A stretch of 64,000 bases of DNA from Candidatus Nitrospira neomarina (GTDB lineage Bacteria > Nitrospirota > Nitrospiria > Nitrospirales > UBA8639): assembly GCF_032051675.1 (NCBI RefSeq), contig NZ_CP116968.1:4395001-4459000 (forward strand), given 5' to 3'. Below are positions 28,992 to 38,461 of the stretch, piece after piece (within the stretch, counting starts at the first letter, position 1; every line of letters begins with the position of its first letter). Under the pieces are notes generated by a model. That model searched no databases, was not told the DNA's origin, and worked only from the letters and a program-made list of their open reading frames with translations. The position numbers and the translations under genes were made by a program.

Positions 28992-29360
28992 ATGGAAGCA
29001 TTATCGTTACTACCCCAACATCACCAAAAAGAATTTGATTCGCGGTATCGGATTGTGCTGATTGCCGCCCAACGGGCCAAACAATTGGTTCGGGGTGGAG
29101 AGCCGTATGGAGCCAGTAAATTTTCGAAAGACACCTCAAGAGCCCTGGAAGAAGTGCTCAACGGGCAGGTTCCGTATTTAATTGGCCAGGACGCTAAAGA
29201 GGCCATTAAAAATGCCAAACGCGCGAATGAACGTCCCATTGATCCGGCTCTTTACGCACAGCCGGATGAAAACGCGCAAGAGATCAAAAAAGAATTGAGT
29301 GTGTATATTGATGACACGGCTCAACATCTTGGCACGGTGGTCGAACCTGAAGAAGGATAG
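28992..29360 (+). CDS. rpoZ: RNA polymerase omega subunit
   Basis: A 122-residue protein. The core is the omega fold: DSRYRIVLIAAQRAKQLVRG near residues 16-35, followed by helices with a KEAIKNAKRANERPIDP segment. It is a little longer than E. coli omega (91 residues), with an acidic C-terminal tail typical of several phyla. Omega helps assemble RNA polymerase by chaperoning the beta' subunit. GAAAGAGG precedes the ATG. Its place directly after gmk and before coaBC is the conserved arrangement and supports the call. Confidence 0.88.
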   Translation: MEALSLLPQHHQKEFDSRYRIVLIAAQRAKQLVRGGEPYGASKFSKDTSRALEEVLNGQVPYLIGQDAKEAIKNAKRANERPIDPALYAQPDENAQEIKKELSVYIDDTAQHLGTVVEPEEG

Positions 29361-29381
29361 TTAAAAGCATTTGGCGAAAGA

Positions 29382-30629
29382 ATGCAGAAGATGAGTACCG
29401 GGTTAGCAGGCAAGCGGATTATTCTGGGAGTGACGGGAAGTATTGCGGCCTATAAGGCGGTCGGACTCCTACGTCTGTTGACGCAAGCCGGTGCCAGCGT
29501 GCATGTGGTCATGACGGATTCAGCCATCCGGTTTATTGCCCCCCTGACATTTGAAGTGCTGTCACAGAATCCGGTGGCAAGTGATGTTTTTGCGGGCCAT
29601 CAGGACATGAAGCACCTGTCCTTAACGGAACAAGCCGATTTGTTGGTCGTGGCTCCCTGTACTGCGAACACGTTAGCCAAATTGGCTCTGGGCTTAGCCG
29701 ACAATTTGCTTGGAACCCTTTCGCTCACCGTTCAATGTCCGGTGATGATTTGTCCGGCGATGGATGGAGAAATGTGGGCCCATCCGGCGGTCCAAGCCCA
29801 TGCTCAGACCCTCCGTCATCGAGGGGTCGTCCTGGTGGAGCCGGAAGTCGGGGCCTTGGCCTCCGGAGAATGGGGACAGGGGCGTTTAGCTGCGGAGGAA
29901 AGCATCATGTCGACTGCGGTTGACCTGTTGCGTCGCCGAACTGATTGGCAAGCGGAGCGTGTCTTGATATCGGCAGGACCTACCCAGGAACCCATTGACC
30001 CCGTGCGATTTATCAGTAACGGGTCATCAGGCAAAATGGGGTTTGCCTTGGCCGAGGCAGCCGTTGCACGTGGGGCCCAGGTCGTCTTAGTGACGGGTCC
30101 CACCCAGTTAATGGCTCCGAAGAACGTAACCGTGATTCCGGTAGTCACCGCAGAAGACATGTTACAGGCGCTCACGGCCCGATTTGAATGGGCAACCACG
30201 CTCTTGATGACCGCTGCCGTGGGAGATTTTCGCCCCAAACAGGCGCAGGTACAGAAGGTAAAAAAAGACCAATGGCAGGGCGAAGGATTGGATTTGGAAC
30301 GGACCCCGGATATTTTAATGGCACTCTCCGCCCAGCGTACACATCAACGCCTGATTGGCTTTGCGGCTGAAACCGATCATCTAATTGACCATGGGCAGAC
30401 CAAGCTTACCGGCAAACATCTGGATATGCTGATTGTCAATCACGTCGGTGGCGAGCAGTCTGCTTTTGGAAACGATACCAATGAGGTGTATGTGCTCACA
30501 CCGGCTGCCGCCCCGCATCACATCCCGCGAATGCCAAAACGACAGCTTGCGGATTTACTCCTAGATCGTATCGTATCCCTTCCGGTTCAGCCTTTCAGGC
30601 AGAAGACCCTGTCTTCACCGACGTCATAG
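29382..30629 (+). CDS. coaBC: bifunctional phosphopantothenoylcysteine decarboxylase / phosphopantothenate-cysteine ligase
   Basis: A 415-residue CoaBC. The N-terminal flavoprotein decarboxylase (CoaC) has GVTGSIAAYKAVGLLRL, the catalytic histidine region, and the PAMDGEMW substrate motif near residue 125. The C-terminal ligase (CoaB) begins near residue 190 with RVLISAGPTQEPIDPVRFIS and NGSSGKMGFALAEA, and has the TAAVGDFRPK motif. The enzyme carries out two consecutive steps of coenzyme A synthesis. An alternative ATG lies at 29391. It closes the yicC-gmk-rpoZ-coaBC run. Confidence 0.95.
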   Translation: MQKMSTGLAGKRIILGVTGSIAAYKAVGLLRLLTQAGASVHVVMTDSAIRFIAPLTFEVLSQNPVASDVFAGHQDMKHLSLTEQADLLVVAPCTANTLAKLALGLADNLLGTLSLTVQCPVMICPAMDGEMWAHPAVQAHAQTLRHRGVVLVEPEVGALASGEWGQGRLAAEESIMSTAVDLLRRRTDWQAERVLISAGPTQEPIDPVRFISNGSSGKMGFALAEAAVARGAQVVLVTGPTQLMAPKNVTVIPVVTAEDMLQALTARFEWATTLLMTAAVGDFRPKQAQVQKVKKDQWQGEGLDLERTPDILMALSAQRTHQRLIGFAAETDHLIDHGQTKLTGKHLDMLIVNHVGGEQSAFGNDTNEVYVLTPAAAPHHIPRMPKRQLADLLLDRIVSLPVQPFRQKTLSSPTS

Positions 30630-30645
30630 TTTGTGCTCACCTGAT

Positions 30646-30666
30646 GGGGTGTCTCCTCACCCTTTT
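30646..30666 (+). terminator. weak terminator after coaBC
   Basis: GGGTG at 30647-30651 pairs with CACCC at 30658-30662 around a six-base loop, followed by TTTT. The stem is short, but its position 17 bases after the coaBC stop fits termination. Confidence 0.35.
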
Positions 30667-30842
30667 CCATTGAGATGGAACAACGTCTCCAAATCCAAAG
30701 GACTCGTGCTTGTGTGGTGAATGGTCAAAGGTCCTAATGGATTTTATGGCTAAAATTGGGAGAGTGAGTGAAAAATGAAACAGGAATCTCAGAGAACAAG
30801 AAAAAACTTAACTTTAGGAGCTGATCAGCCGATAAAAATAGG

Positions 30843-30920
30843 ATGGAAGGATTTTTCATTAATATCGTCTTTTTCGCCTGGCTTATTGCCATGATTCTTC
30901 TGGCTATCCGAAGAATCTAG
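30843..30920 (+). CDS. possible 25-residue membrane miniprotein
   Basis: An ATG at 30843 opens 25 codons ending in TAG at 30918. The peptide is one hydrophobic helix (FFINIVFFAWLIAMILLAIR) with a positive C-terminus (RRI), the pattern of a single-span membrane miniprotein. A TAGGAG sequence lies upstream but too far for an ideal site. It sits in the otherwise gene-free 425 bases between coaBC and pyk. A weak hairpin with an A run at 30945-30972 next to it could be the minus-strand pyk terminator. Chance hydrophobic ORFs of this size are common, so this is uncertain. Confidence 0.25.
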   Translation: MEGFFINIVFFAWLIAMILLAIRRI

Positions 30921-31054
30921 CTCATTTCCCCCGGCCCGGTTCAGAAAAAAGTATCGGCTTTTCTTTGAAGCCTTCCCAACAGGAAAATGTCAGGGAAGGG
31001 CCCCATCTGAATCGAAATTCCTGACGGGTGGCTGGGCTGAGTAAATGGCCTGCT

Positions 31055-32455
31055 TTAGGGAATGGCTCGGATTTGAATCCCATCGACCCGCTCTTGAGCC
31101 AACACGTCTGAGATAATCACGACTTTGTCTCCTATTTGAAAATGTTCACGGGTTTTTAATATCCGAAATGCGGTTTGTAACGTTTTCTCCGGGTCTGAAC
31201 TAAAGTCGATCCGAAAGGGATAGACCCCTCGATTGAGCGTCATCGTTCGACGGGATTGACTCCCGTTTGTGAAAGCATAAATGTTTGTGGAAAATGGACG
31301 ACAATTCGAGACCAGATCCGCCATGATACCTCGTCGGGTGATCACGACAATCCCTTTGGCGCGTAGTCCTTCTGCGAGCTGGACGGCAGCGGTGGCGAGT
31401 TGTTGTTTGTCGGTCGTCAGCTTTAACTGTTTCGCAAACTGCAAACCTGGAATGGCTTCGGTTTTGAGGGAGATTTTTCGCAGATACTCGATGCATTTCA
31501 GCGGATATTTTCCGACCGTGGTTTCTCCCGATAACATCACCCCGTCGACCTCCTCATAAATGGCATTCGCCACGTCAGTGACCTCGGCACGCGTAGGGAT
31601 GGGATTATGGATCATCGATTCCAGGAGATGGGTTGCCACAATCACGCGCTTGCCGGATTCCGCGCAGAGTCGCACAATTCTGCGCTGCACATTCGGCAGA
31701 TCCTCCAGGTTGATTTCTGCCCCTAAATCTCCGCGAGCCACCATGATGCCATCCGATTCCCGGATAATATCCTCCAGATTACGAACCCCTTCCTGATCTT
31801 CAATCTTGGCAATAATTTTCACCCTCCCCACTTTGGGCCCCATCAACTGTTTCAATTGTTGGATATCCTTCGCTTCCCGAACAAAGGACAGCGCAATGTA
31901 ATCCACATCGGCGGCTAAACCAAAGGCAATATCCTTTTCGTCCTTTTGCGTAATCGCCGGGAGATTGACCCGGATTCCCGGTAAATTGACATGGCGTTTG
32001 CTTTTTAAAACCCCCCCATCAATGACCCGGCACTGCATGAGGCGATCCTGTTTTTCAAGGACCTCAAAATTGATCAACCCATTATCCACGGTAATCTTAT
32101 CGCCGACATTCACGGACTCCATTAAATCGGCATAGTTGATGTGAATGGAGCTTTCTTCCACATCCATCGGCCCCCGTGCAGAAATCGAGACGATCGTGCC
32201 TTCCTGGAGATTGAGATCAATCGATAAATCTCCTGTCCGGATTTCAGGGCCTTGGGTATCCAGAAGAATCGGAATAGGAAAGGGAACCTTGGTATTGAGG
32301 GTCTTAATGTGTTTGATCACTTTGGCATGGGATTCGTGGGTCCCATGGGACATATTCAATCGCACGATGTTCATGCCGGCGTCATACATTTTGCGTAACA
32401 TCTCGTACGATTCGGTCACCGGTCCGATCGTGCAGATAATTTTGGTCTTTTGCAT
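31055..32455 (-). CDS. pyk: pyruvate kinase
   Basis: A 466-residue glycolytic enzyme that makes pyruvate and ATP from phosphoenolpyruvate and ADP. It starts KTKIICTIGPVTES, with NIVRLNMSHGTHESH next, and LLDTQGPEIRTG. The catalytic region IIAKIEDQEGVRNLEDII includes the active-site lysine, followed by MVARGDLGAEI and VMLSGETTVGKYPLKCI. The C-terminal regulatory domain is present to GIQIRAIP. The start has AGGGAA nine bases upstream. It is a single gene, convergent with coaBC and about 700 bases from the phosphofructokinase-like fusion, so two glycolysis-related genes lie back to back. Confidence 0.96.
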   Translation of the reverse strand: MQKTKIICTIGPVTESYEMLRKMYDAGMNIVRLNMSHGTHESHAKVIKHIKTLNTKVPFPIPILLDTQGPEIRTGDLSIDLNLQEGTIVSISARGPMDVEESSIHINYADLMESVNVGDKITVDNGLINFEVLEKQDRLMQCRVIDGGVLKSKRHVNLPGIRVNLPAITQKDEKDIAFGLAADVDYIALSFVREAKDIQQLKQLMGPKVGRVKIIAKIEDQEGVRNLEDIIRESDGIMVARGDLGAEINLEDLPNVQRRIVRLCAESGKRVIVATHLLESMIHNPIPTRAEVTDVANAIYEEVDGVMLSGETTVGKYPLKCIEYLRKISLKTEAIPGLQFAKQLKLTTDKQQLATAAVQLAEGLRAKGIVVITRRGIMADLVSNCRPFSTNIYAFTNGSQSRRTMTLNRGVYPFRIDFSSDPEKTLQTAFRILKTREHFQIGDKVVIISDVLAQERVDGIQIRAIP

Positions 32456-32900
32456 GAATGGTTCCCTATCAGTTTTTAATACGCGTCAATTGTGCAAACG
32501 ATCTCATCACCTTCCAATATTCGTCAGCCACATTCTATGGCACTTCTGCCTACTGTGAGCGCGGCATCAGACGCAGGCGTCCAAGGAGATGGGGAGGCAC
32601 CCAACTCCTGTTTGAGATTCATAGGATTGAGGGTATGCGTGTTGCTGGAATGCTGTTTTGGCGCAGACGATATCCCACCTCCCTGTGGGTTCTCATGAAG
32701 TGTAGCCCACTTTAGCGTCAAACTCTAGCAGGGTCGAGCACTGACCAGGGTCGGTCGGGGTGGGTTCTCCTTACCTGGTGAGTGACGCAAGGGGGCCTTT
32801 TCCACCAACCGTGAGAACCGATATGCATAGAGGGAGTGTTGAATAATAAAGATGTTCACGGGCAAATTTGCCCAGGATTAGATTACTCATTAAAGGCTCC
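32456..32900. other. intergenic stretch between pyk and the foldback element
   Basis: No supportable gene. A small hairpin with arms CCCAC and GTGGG lies around 32677-32692. The region must hold the pyk promoter on the minus strand, but I cannot point to convincing elements. Confidence 0.3.
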
Positions 32901-33023
32901 GGGTCGGTTCAAAAAAGTCCGTCCAGCAAGGCCGCAGCCGTTTTATGCGCGCGGAGCGTACTCGTGGTACGTGAGCACGGAAAAATGGCGAGAACGCCGC
33001 TGGCGGCTTTTTTCAACAGACCC
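32901..33023. repeat. 123-bp foldback element, copy A
   Basis: The ends are imperfect inverted repeats: GGGTCGGTTCAAAAAAGTCC at the left, and the reverse complement of the right end reads GGGTCTGTTGAAAAAAGCCG. The centre contains GCGGAGCGTAC and GTACGTGAGCAC, a second inverted pair. A closely related copy lies at 51032-51148. The whole element can fold into one long hairpin, like a REP or miniature inverted-repeat element. It has no coding capacity. Confidence 0.75.
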
Positions 33024-33163
33024 ATAGAATGATCGTATCGGCAGGTGACATCAGACGGTTATGTCGAGGACTTGTGTTGTCGATCAGGTGGGATATTATT
33101 ATGATGATGGGACAAGATGAATATGAAATCAAGAATAGCTGAAGGATTGGAAGAGGTGCATAG

Positions 33164-35479
33164 ATGAAAACGGAAGCCGAGACTCTGGAATTTGTCACAA
33201 TTAATGGGCTGCTCATCTATGGTGAGGTCATTGCGAGGCGACCGCCGGTAGAGGGAGCAGGGCCTCATCCCCCGTTACCTCCCATGGAAGATCGTCCGCA
33301 ACGGGTGTTAGAGGCCATGGCCGCCCTACGACTGTTTGTCCGGGATGCCCAAAAAGGGTTTGCCAATGCGGCGGCCTACAGAGGGGCAAGACAGGCGCTA
33401 ATTCAGCAGGCCTGCGGTGGAGATGAGTTGATGTTTTTCGCGGCCTGGAATCAACTGCTCGCTCAGGGCGAGCTTTCTCCGTTATTTCGGGCCCCTATCG
33501 GGGCCACGAATAAACCCATACGACGTCGACCCGTGGCGATCGTTCCGCGCGAGCATATGACGCCCAATCTGGCTGAGGGTCGGATTGTCCTTGATATCGG
33601 GGATGACCGCTATTGGTTGATGCCGAGAGATTTAAGTGCCCGCACACTGTTTTTCACGATGCGGCACGGCGTCTCTCAGATGGATAGTAAAAAGTTTCGT
33701 GTGGGGCGACGGTTGAAGAATGTTCTTGATGCCGAGCGGGGAATTCCCAAGGCTGATGCCATCGGAACCGCCCTGGTCCGGACCTTGGGCCTGGTCGGAA
33801 AGCAACTGGATTTCCTTCAGCTCGATAACTACCTGGATGCGAAATCATTTGTCCATATGGTGAGTCAAAGCCCCAATACCCGACAGCTTTTTGAACGGGT
33901 CGTCTCCGTCCTGTCTCCCGAGACAGCCGGGACCACCGAGCCCATCACGGAATGGGCATTGGAATCACAAGACTTTGGATGGGCTACCGGTATTGAGAAA
34001 ACGATTGAAATTGAAGAAGCCGCCAAGGCCTTTGGGGTCGACACGAAAACGGCCCAGCGTCTGATTAAGCATCCGCTGTACAGTTATCCGGGAGGCCACT
34101 CCTTCTTTGAACTGTATGTGGAGTTGGTCGATGGGTTCCATCAATTAGGCCAGAGTCATCAGGGAAAAGTGTTGTGTTTATATACGCACAGCTCAACGCT
34201 ACGGGCGCTCTTAATATTTCTCGATCCACGGCCGTTCAGTGAAGCCTTTTCCGAATTTGGAGCCTATAAGGAAGGACAGGACAACGTCGTCCTCCTCACC
34301 TATGAGCATGGGCAATTGTCGGGCTACTCCACGGCCGTGGGTCTTTCAGAACGGGAAAAGGCCGTCCGCGAGGCCTGGATGACCGTGGAACAGAGCCGCC
34401 GGGAGAAGGTGGCGCTCAAGCCACGGCAAATTCGGCGAATTGTCGCACTGGTCTCAGGTGGAGATTTTGCCGGAGCCGGTGCGGCATTGAAGGAACTCCG
34501 TGTGACCGGGAATCGATTAGGTCTGGAAGTCTATTTCGTTCAACACGGATTTCTGGGGTTGGCCAATAATTGGATTGAGTTGGTGACGGAACAGGACACA
34601 CGTGGCATGAGCAACCATGCCAGCAGCCCGATTGGCAGCAGCCGGTTTGAAGATTTTAAAGATGAGGAGGTCCAACTGGCCGCCATTCATCATCTCAAGC
34701 CATATATGAAGGATGGGGCGCTCATCGTGATGGGAGGGGACGGAAGTATGCGTGGGGCTCGCGCCATCTATGAACGGTTCGGCATCCAGGTCGTGGGGAT
34801 TCCCGGTTCGATCGACGACAATATCGCCGGGACCACCTCACTGGGTGTCCAATCGGCTGTCGCCTTGGCCAACCAATCCATCGAGTCGCTGAAAGCAACC
34901 AGCGCGGCCATGGGCAGTGTGTTTTTTGTGGAGGTCATGGGGGCAGGATCCGGGCACCTGGCGCTTATGTGTGCCTACCAGGCACGAGCTGAAGGCTTGT
35001 TGGTCAATGAACATCCTGATCCGAATGCCTATATCGAGGAGGTGGTTCTGGGCACACTGAAACAGACGTTGGGCGTCCGGAATAAAAGCCATATTATTAT
35101 CGTGGCCGAACGCACCCCGCACCAGTATCATCCTGAAGGCGGGGTCCATGGCCTGGTGGATTATTTCGGCAGTAGGATTTCTCAATGGACGCATCTGCAA
35201 ACCCGGTCCGGCCACTACCCCCTGTCGGTGGCGACCAAGGCCACCATTCTTGGCCATACCCTGCGAGGAGCTTTTCCCACTCCCGTGGACAAAACCATGG
35301 CCCAACTTTTTGCCTATGAGGCCATCCGGCGGTTGATCGAACAACCGGATCAGGTCATCGGCTGCATGTTAGCCTACCGCGATCCCGGAACCATTCAGCC
35401 CATTCCTCTGCATGCCGTGGCACCCAAGCCCTTTGATTGGGAACTGTTCGCCCGCATGCACGGAACTGAATTGGTGTAG
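33164..35479 (+). CDS. histidine phosphatase - 6-phosphofructokinase fusion
   Basis: A 771-residue protein joining two catalytic folds. Residues about 160-395 are a histidine phosphatase (phosphoglycerate mutase-like) domain: the phospho-accepting motif is FTMRHGVSQMDSKKF (R167-H168-G169), the second histidine is H342 in YTHSSTLRALL, and the region PGGHSFFELYVEL has His where relatives usually have the acid Glu. Residues about 425-771 resemble ATP-dependent phosphofructokinase-1: SGGDFAG, ATP loop GGDGSMRGA (524-532), substrate loop GIPGSIDDNIAGT with catalytic D551, VEVMGAGSGHLAL and ATILGHTLRGAFPTPVDK. IDDN replaces the usual IDND and MGA replaces MGR. GAAGAGGTG precedes the ATG. The layout is reminiscent of animal PFK-2/FBPase-2, but the kinase fold is of the PFK-1 type. 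Residues 1-155 are unassigned. Confidence 0.85.
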   Translation: MKTEAETLEFVTINGLLIYGEVIARRPPVEGAGPHPPLPPMEDRPQRVLEAMAALRLFVRDAQKGFANAAAYRGARQALIQQACGGDELMFFAAWNQLLAQGELSPLFRAPIGATNKPIRRRPVAIVPREHMTPNLAEGRIVLDIGDDRYWLMPRDLSARTLFFTMRHGVSQMDSKKFRVGRRLKNVLDAERGIPKADAIGTALVRTLGLVGKQLDFLQLDNYLDAKSFVHMVSQSPNTRQLFERVVSVLSPETAGTTEPITEWALESQDFGWATGIEKTIEIEEAAKAFGVDTKTAQRLIKHPLYSYPGGHSFFELYVELVDGFHQLGQSHQGKVLCLYTHSSTLRALLIFLDPRPFSEAFSEFGAYKEGQDNVVLLTYEHGQLSGYSTAVGLSEREKAVREAWMTVEQSRREKVALKPRQIRRIVALVSGGDFAGAGAALKELRVTGNRLGLEVYFVQHGFLGLANNWIELVTEQDTRGMSNHASSPIGSSRFEDFKDEEVQLAAIHHLKPYMKDGALIVMGGDGSMRGARAIYERFGIQVVGIPGSIDDNIAGTTSLGVQSAVALANQSIESLKATSAAMGSVFFVEVMGAGSGHLALMCAYQARAEGLLVNEHPDPNAYIEEVVLGTLKQTLGVRNKSHIIIVAERTPHQYHPEGGVHGLVDYFGSRISQWTHLQTRSGHYPLSVATKATILGHTLRGAFPTPVDKTMAQLFAYEAIRRLIEQPDQVIGCMLAYRDPGTIQPIPLHAVAPKPFDWELFARMHGTELV

Positions 35480-35688
35480 CGAAAGGGATTGTTCTGTCTG
35501 AGAATTCGTCTTTGGGATGTGAAAGCTCGTTTCGACGGAAGTTGATATCACCAATGGCCTGGAGCTCGTCTGATGTACCGGTGCGGACGACCACCGATTA
35601 TGGAGCGCTCCTACTGCCATTGATGAAAGGATCAACTTCATGGCGAGTGTGCTGACTCTGTTATTCTACGCTGGAAGGCGGCAGGCAC

Positions 35689-37215
35689 CTAGGCGAGTAT
35701 GTCCGACGCAACGGTGCCCTGCATGGACTCGGGAACCATCTGGCCCATCAGGCGCAGACAGGTCGGTGCGACATCAAGCACGGACAACTTGAGAACCCGT
35801 CCCTGGGGGGAAATGCCTGGTCCAGCGGCTGCGAAAAATCCACAGAGGTTGTGTCGCGTGTCCCTATTAAAAAACATGTCTTTCTGTTCAAGGATCGCGC
35901 GTGGATGCTCGATGCGCCGTTTGGGGTAGGGTGTGGGTGCCCAGTCGAAGAAAATATCCGGCAGGGATTCATGCGGCGCGGTATTGTAGTGATCGACTGT
36001 GCGGGCAATATACCCGATTGCAGGCCTGCCGGTTTCCGGATCGATCAGACGCTTCAGGTCCGCTTCGATTCGCTCCAACAGTTGTCGATACTCCGGGCCA
36101 GGCTCGACAACGCCCTGCGGCTCCCGACCGCGAAGATTGACGCGCAGGAATCCGAGAAAATAAGCCGGGATCGGGAACACAGTCGTTGCTGACCAGTCAG
36201 TACCCCCGAGCCATTCCCGGGACAGCATTCGGCCATGAAAGGCGTCCGGCAGCATGGAGCTGATGGCTTGTTGCCAGGATTGCGGTATTAGGCGCCGGGC
36301 GAGTCGAGGAATTGCGGGCCAGGAGTTCGAATGCTGCTGCATCCGGTGGTAGCCGAGTTGGCGGCAGAAAGCCTGCGTCAATTCAAGGTTGGGGTAGTCC
36401 TCCTGTAACCCCATGTTCGACACGACGACAGCCGTGCTATTCTTGGGCAATTGTTCAAGCAGGGCACCGAATACCCTGTCGATTGCTTGATAGACATCGC
36501 GCGTGGCATGCGTCAGCCGACCTCCACTGTTCACAGGCATGCTGGATCGATCGGAATACTTCCAGAATTGATGACCGGCAATGTGTGATTCGTGAAACCC
36601 GAGGACAACCAGATCCAATCGATCGCGGGACAGCAGATGATGACAGATAGCCGCTTTCTGTTCGATCTGCTTCAACAGGCCCTTGTAGATCTGTACATCC
36701 TCATCGAACGTGCTTCCGACTTGTTCTTCCACACCGAGGGGCGATCCGAATCTGGTCTTCAGATCAGCGAACAGCGATGCCGGGACCGAATACCCCGCAA
36801 AGCGTGCGTTGTGTGGTGCCCAGTTGGCGACCTGTACGCCCGGCACTCCTGCTGTACAATGCGTTTCGGGCACATCGACGACGGCAACCCGCATTGCGGT
36901 ATGGCGCAAGTGTCCCCAGAAAGGCACAGCGCTGTCGACCCGCTGGTTGGAGAGTTCCAGCTCATAGGTGCCCGGTTTGAGCGGACGCCAATAGTAGTAT
37001 CCGTGTTGGGCCCGCGACAGGCCGGAAAACAAGGAGACCCAGATCCCGTTTTCACTGACAAGCTCGGGGCCAGTGAGTCGGCTTTGCACCCCACGGTCAA
37101 GCAATCCCTTAATAGTTGGCAAATGTCCCTCATCAGCCCATTGCTCGATCAAGGCGGCATCGCCGGCGTCCAATGCGAGGACGACGAGTGGTCCGTGTGC
37201 ACGTTGCTGGTTCAT
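35689..37215 (-). CDS. alkaline-phosphatase-superfamily phosphodiesterase / nucleotide pyrophosphatase-like protein
   Basis: A 508-residue protein when started at the ATG at 37215 (MNQQRAHGPLVVLALDAGD); a further upstream start would add 17 residues. The N-terminal VLALDAGDAALIEQW has the first metal-ligand aspartate of the type I phosphodiesterase fold, and ENGIWVSLFSGLSRAQHG lies where the Thr/Ser nucleophile and nearby loop are expected. VLGFHESHIAGHQFWKYSD carries later His/Asp metal ligands. There is no signal peptide, so it is probably cytoplasmic. Substrate is unknown; related proteins cleave phosphodiesters or transfer phosphate groups in envelope and glycan synthesis. It is divergent from the Gfo/Idh gene next door and may belong with it and the glycosyltransferase. 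Confidence 0.78.
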   Translation of the reverse strand: MNQQRAHGPLVVLALDAGDAALIEQWADEGHLPTIKGLLDRGVQSRLTGPELVSENGIWVSLFSGLSRAQHGYYYWRPLKPGTYELELSNQRVDSAVPFWGHLRHTAMRVAVVDVPETHCTAGVPGVQVANWAPHNARFAGYSVPASLFADLKTRFGSPLGVEEQVGSTFDEDVQIYKGLLKQIEQKAAICHHLLSRDRLDLVVLGFHESHIAGHQFWKYSDRSSMPVNSGGRLTHATRDVYQAIDRVFGALLEQLPKNSTAVVVSNMGLQEDYPNLELTQAFCRQLGYHRMQQHSNSWPAIPRLARRLIPQSWQQAISSMLPDAFHGRMLSREWLGGTDWSATTVFPIPAYFLGFLRVNLRGREPQGVVEPGPEYRQLLERIEADLKRLIDPETGRPAIGYIARTVDHYNTAPHESLPDIFFDWAPTPYPKRRIEHPRAILEQKDMFFNRDTRHNLCGFFAAAGPGISPQGRVLKLSVLDVAPTCLRLMGQMVPESMQGTVASDILA

Positions 37216-37360
37216 GCGTAACGCCCCATAGATCCCAAGAGGGATAGAATAATCATATTGAAGCAATCACTGATGATAACAGCAGCAATCCCAAAAATAC
37301 TAACGCGAGGGTCGTCAGTCGAGGATTGAGAATAACGGACGATCTCGACAGGAAAGTATA

Positions 37361-38461
37361 ATGTCTATCGGGATAGGTATGATCGGGTACTCTGGAGTTG
37401 CGTCACGGCTTCACCTTCCCGCACTGAGAGGTCTGCCGGAGGCCCGGGTGACCGCTATCGCCGGCACAACGCGCGAAGCCCTTACTGCAGTCGCCGATCG
37501 TTACGCCATTCCCGCCCGATACCACGATTACCGGGATCTATTACACGATCCAACTGTCGATGCGGTGGCCATCTGCGTTCCACCGGAACTGCACGAAGTC
37601 ATCGGGCTGGCAGCCATGGCAGCCAACAAGCACGTGTTCATGGAGAAGCCGATGGCCCTCTCGCTGGAGCAATGCGCCCGTTTGGTGCAAGCGGCTGAAT
37701 CCTCGCCCGTCATGACCTCGGTCGGGTTTCACCTTCGTTGGCATCGACTGGTTCGTGAGGCGCATAAGTGGATCGCCGATGGCCGGCTTGGCACGGTCGA
37801 ATTGCTCCGCACGGTGTTTACCAGTGGTATTCGCTGGCGTGCGAAGCTGCCAGTCTGGCGTACACGCAGACAGGCAGGCGGTGGCGTTCTCATCGAATCG
37901 GGCGTTCACTACTATGACCTCTGGCGTTTCCTTACCGGGAGTGAGGTTGATGAGGTACACGTCATGAGCCGCTCCGCCGAACACGATGATGTCACCGCGG
38001 TGGTGACCGCGCGACTGCGGAATGGCATTGTGGCGACTGCGGGTTTTTGCCAGGGCACGGTTGATAATCTGGAGATTGACATCTATGGGTCCGCCGGCCG
38101 GTTGCGGATCTCTGGATATGCCCGAGACGGGCTGGTCTTTGATCCGACGGGATACAAGGGGCTAAAAAAAATATGGCCGAAAGCCCGGTCGGTACCTGGT
38201 CGATTGCTCCGTGCGGCACGTGCGATTCCTCTGGGGGGGTATTATGCTCACGCGTACCGCGATCAGTGGATTGGCTTTCTGAACGCTATTGAAAACGGAA
38301 AGCCGGCAGGTGCAAGTTTTGCCGATGGTCGGGAGGCAACCCGGGTGGCCCTTGCGGTGACACAGTCGGCCAGTGGACGCCGTCCGGTTTGCATTGCCGA
38401 TTGTGCCGATGCGATTGCACCAGTCCTGGAGAACGGAAACGGGAACGTCATCAAATATTAA
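37361..38461 (+). CDS. Gfo/Idh/MocA-family oxidoreductase
   Basis: A 366-residue NAD(P)-dependent oxidoreductase. The Rossmann start IGMIGYSGVASRLHLPAL is followed by VDAVAICVPPELHEVIGLAA and the family motif HVFMEKPMALSLEQCARLV (residues about 91-110), in which EKP is the catalytic-lysine signature. The C-terminal domain has SGVHYYDLWRFLTG. Substrates in this family are usually sugars or sugar nucleotides. The AGGAAAG site precedes the ATG. The gene converges with and overlaps the glycosyltransferase by four bases; together they suggest glycan or nucleotide-sugar metabolism. Confidence 0.9.
   Translation: MSIGIGMIGYSGVASRLHLPALRGLPEARVTAIAGTTREALTAVADRYAIPARYHDYRDLLHDPTVDAVAICVPPELHEVIGLAAMAANKHVFMEKPMALSLEQCARLVQAAESSPVMTSVGFHLRWHRLVREAHKWIADGRLGTVELLRTVFTSGIRWRAKLPVWRTRRQAGGGVLIESGVHYYDLWRFLTGSEVDEVHVMSRSAEHDDVTAVVTARLRNGIVATAGFCQGTVDNLEIDIYGSAGRLRISGYARDGLVFDPTGYKGLKKIWPKARSVPGRLLRAARAIPLGGYYAHAYRDQWIGFLNAIENGKPAGASFADGREATRVALAVTQSASGRRPVCIADCADAIAPVLENGNGNVIKY

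Noticed and set aside
36592-37221. 209-codon + strand ORF
   Set aside because: It is antisense to the phosphodiesterase-like gene, whose motifs and start site are convincing.
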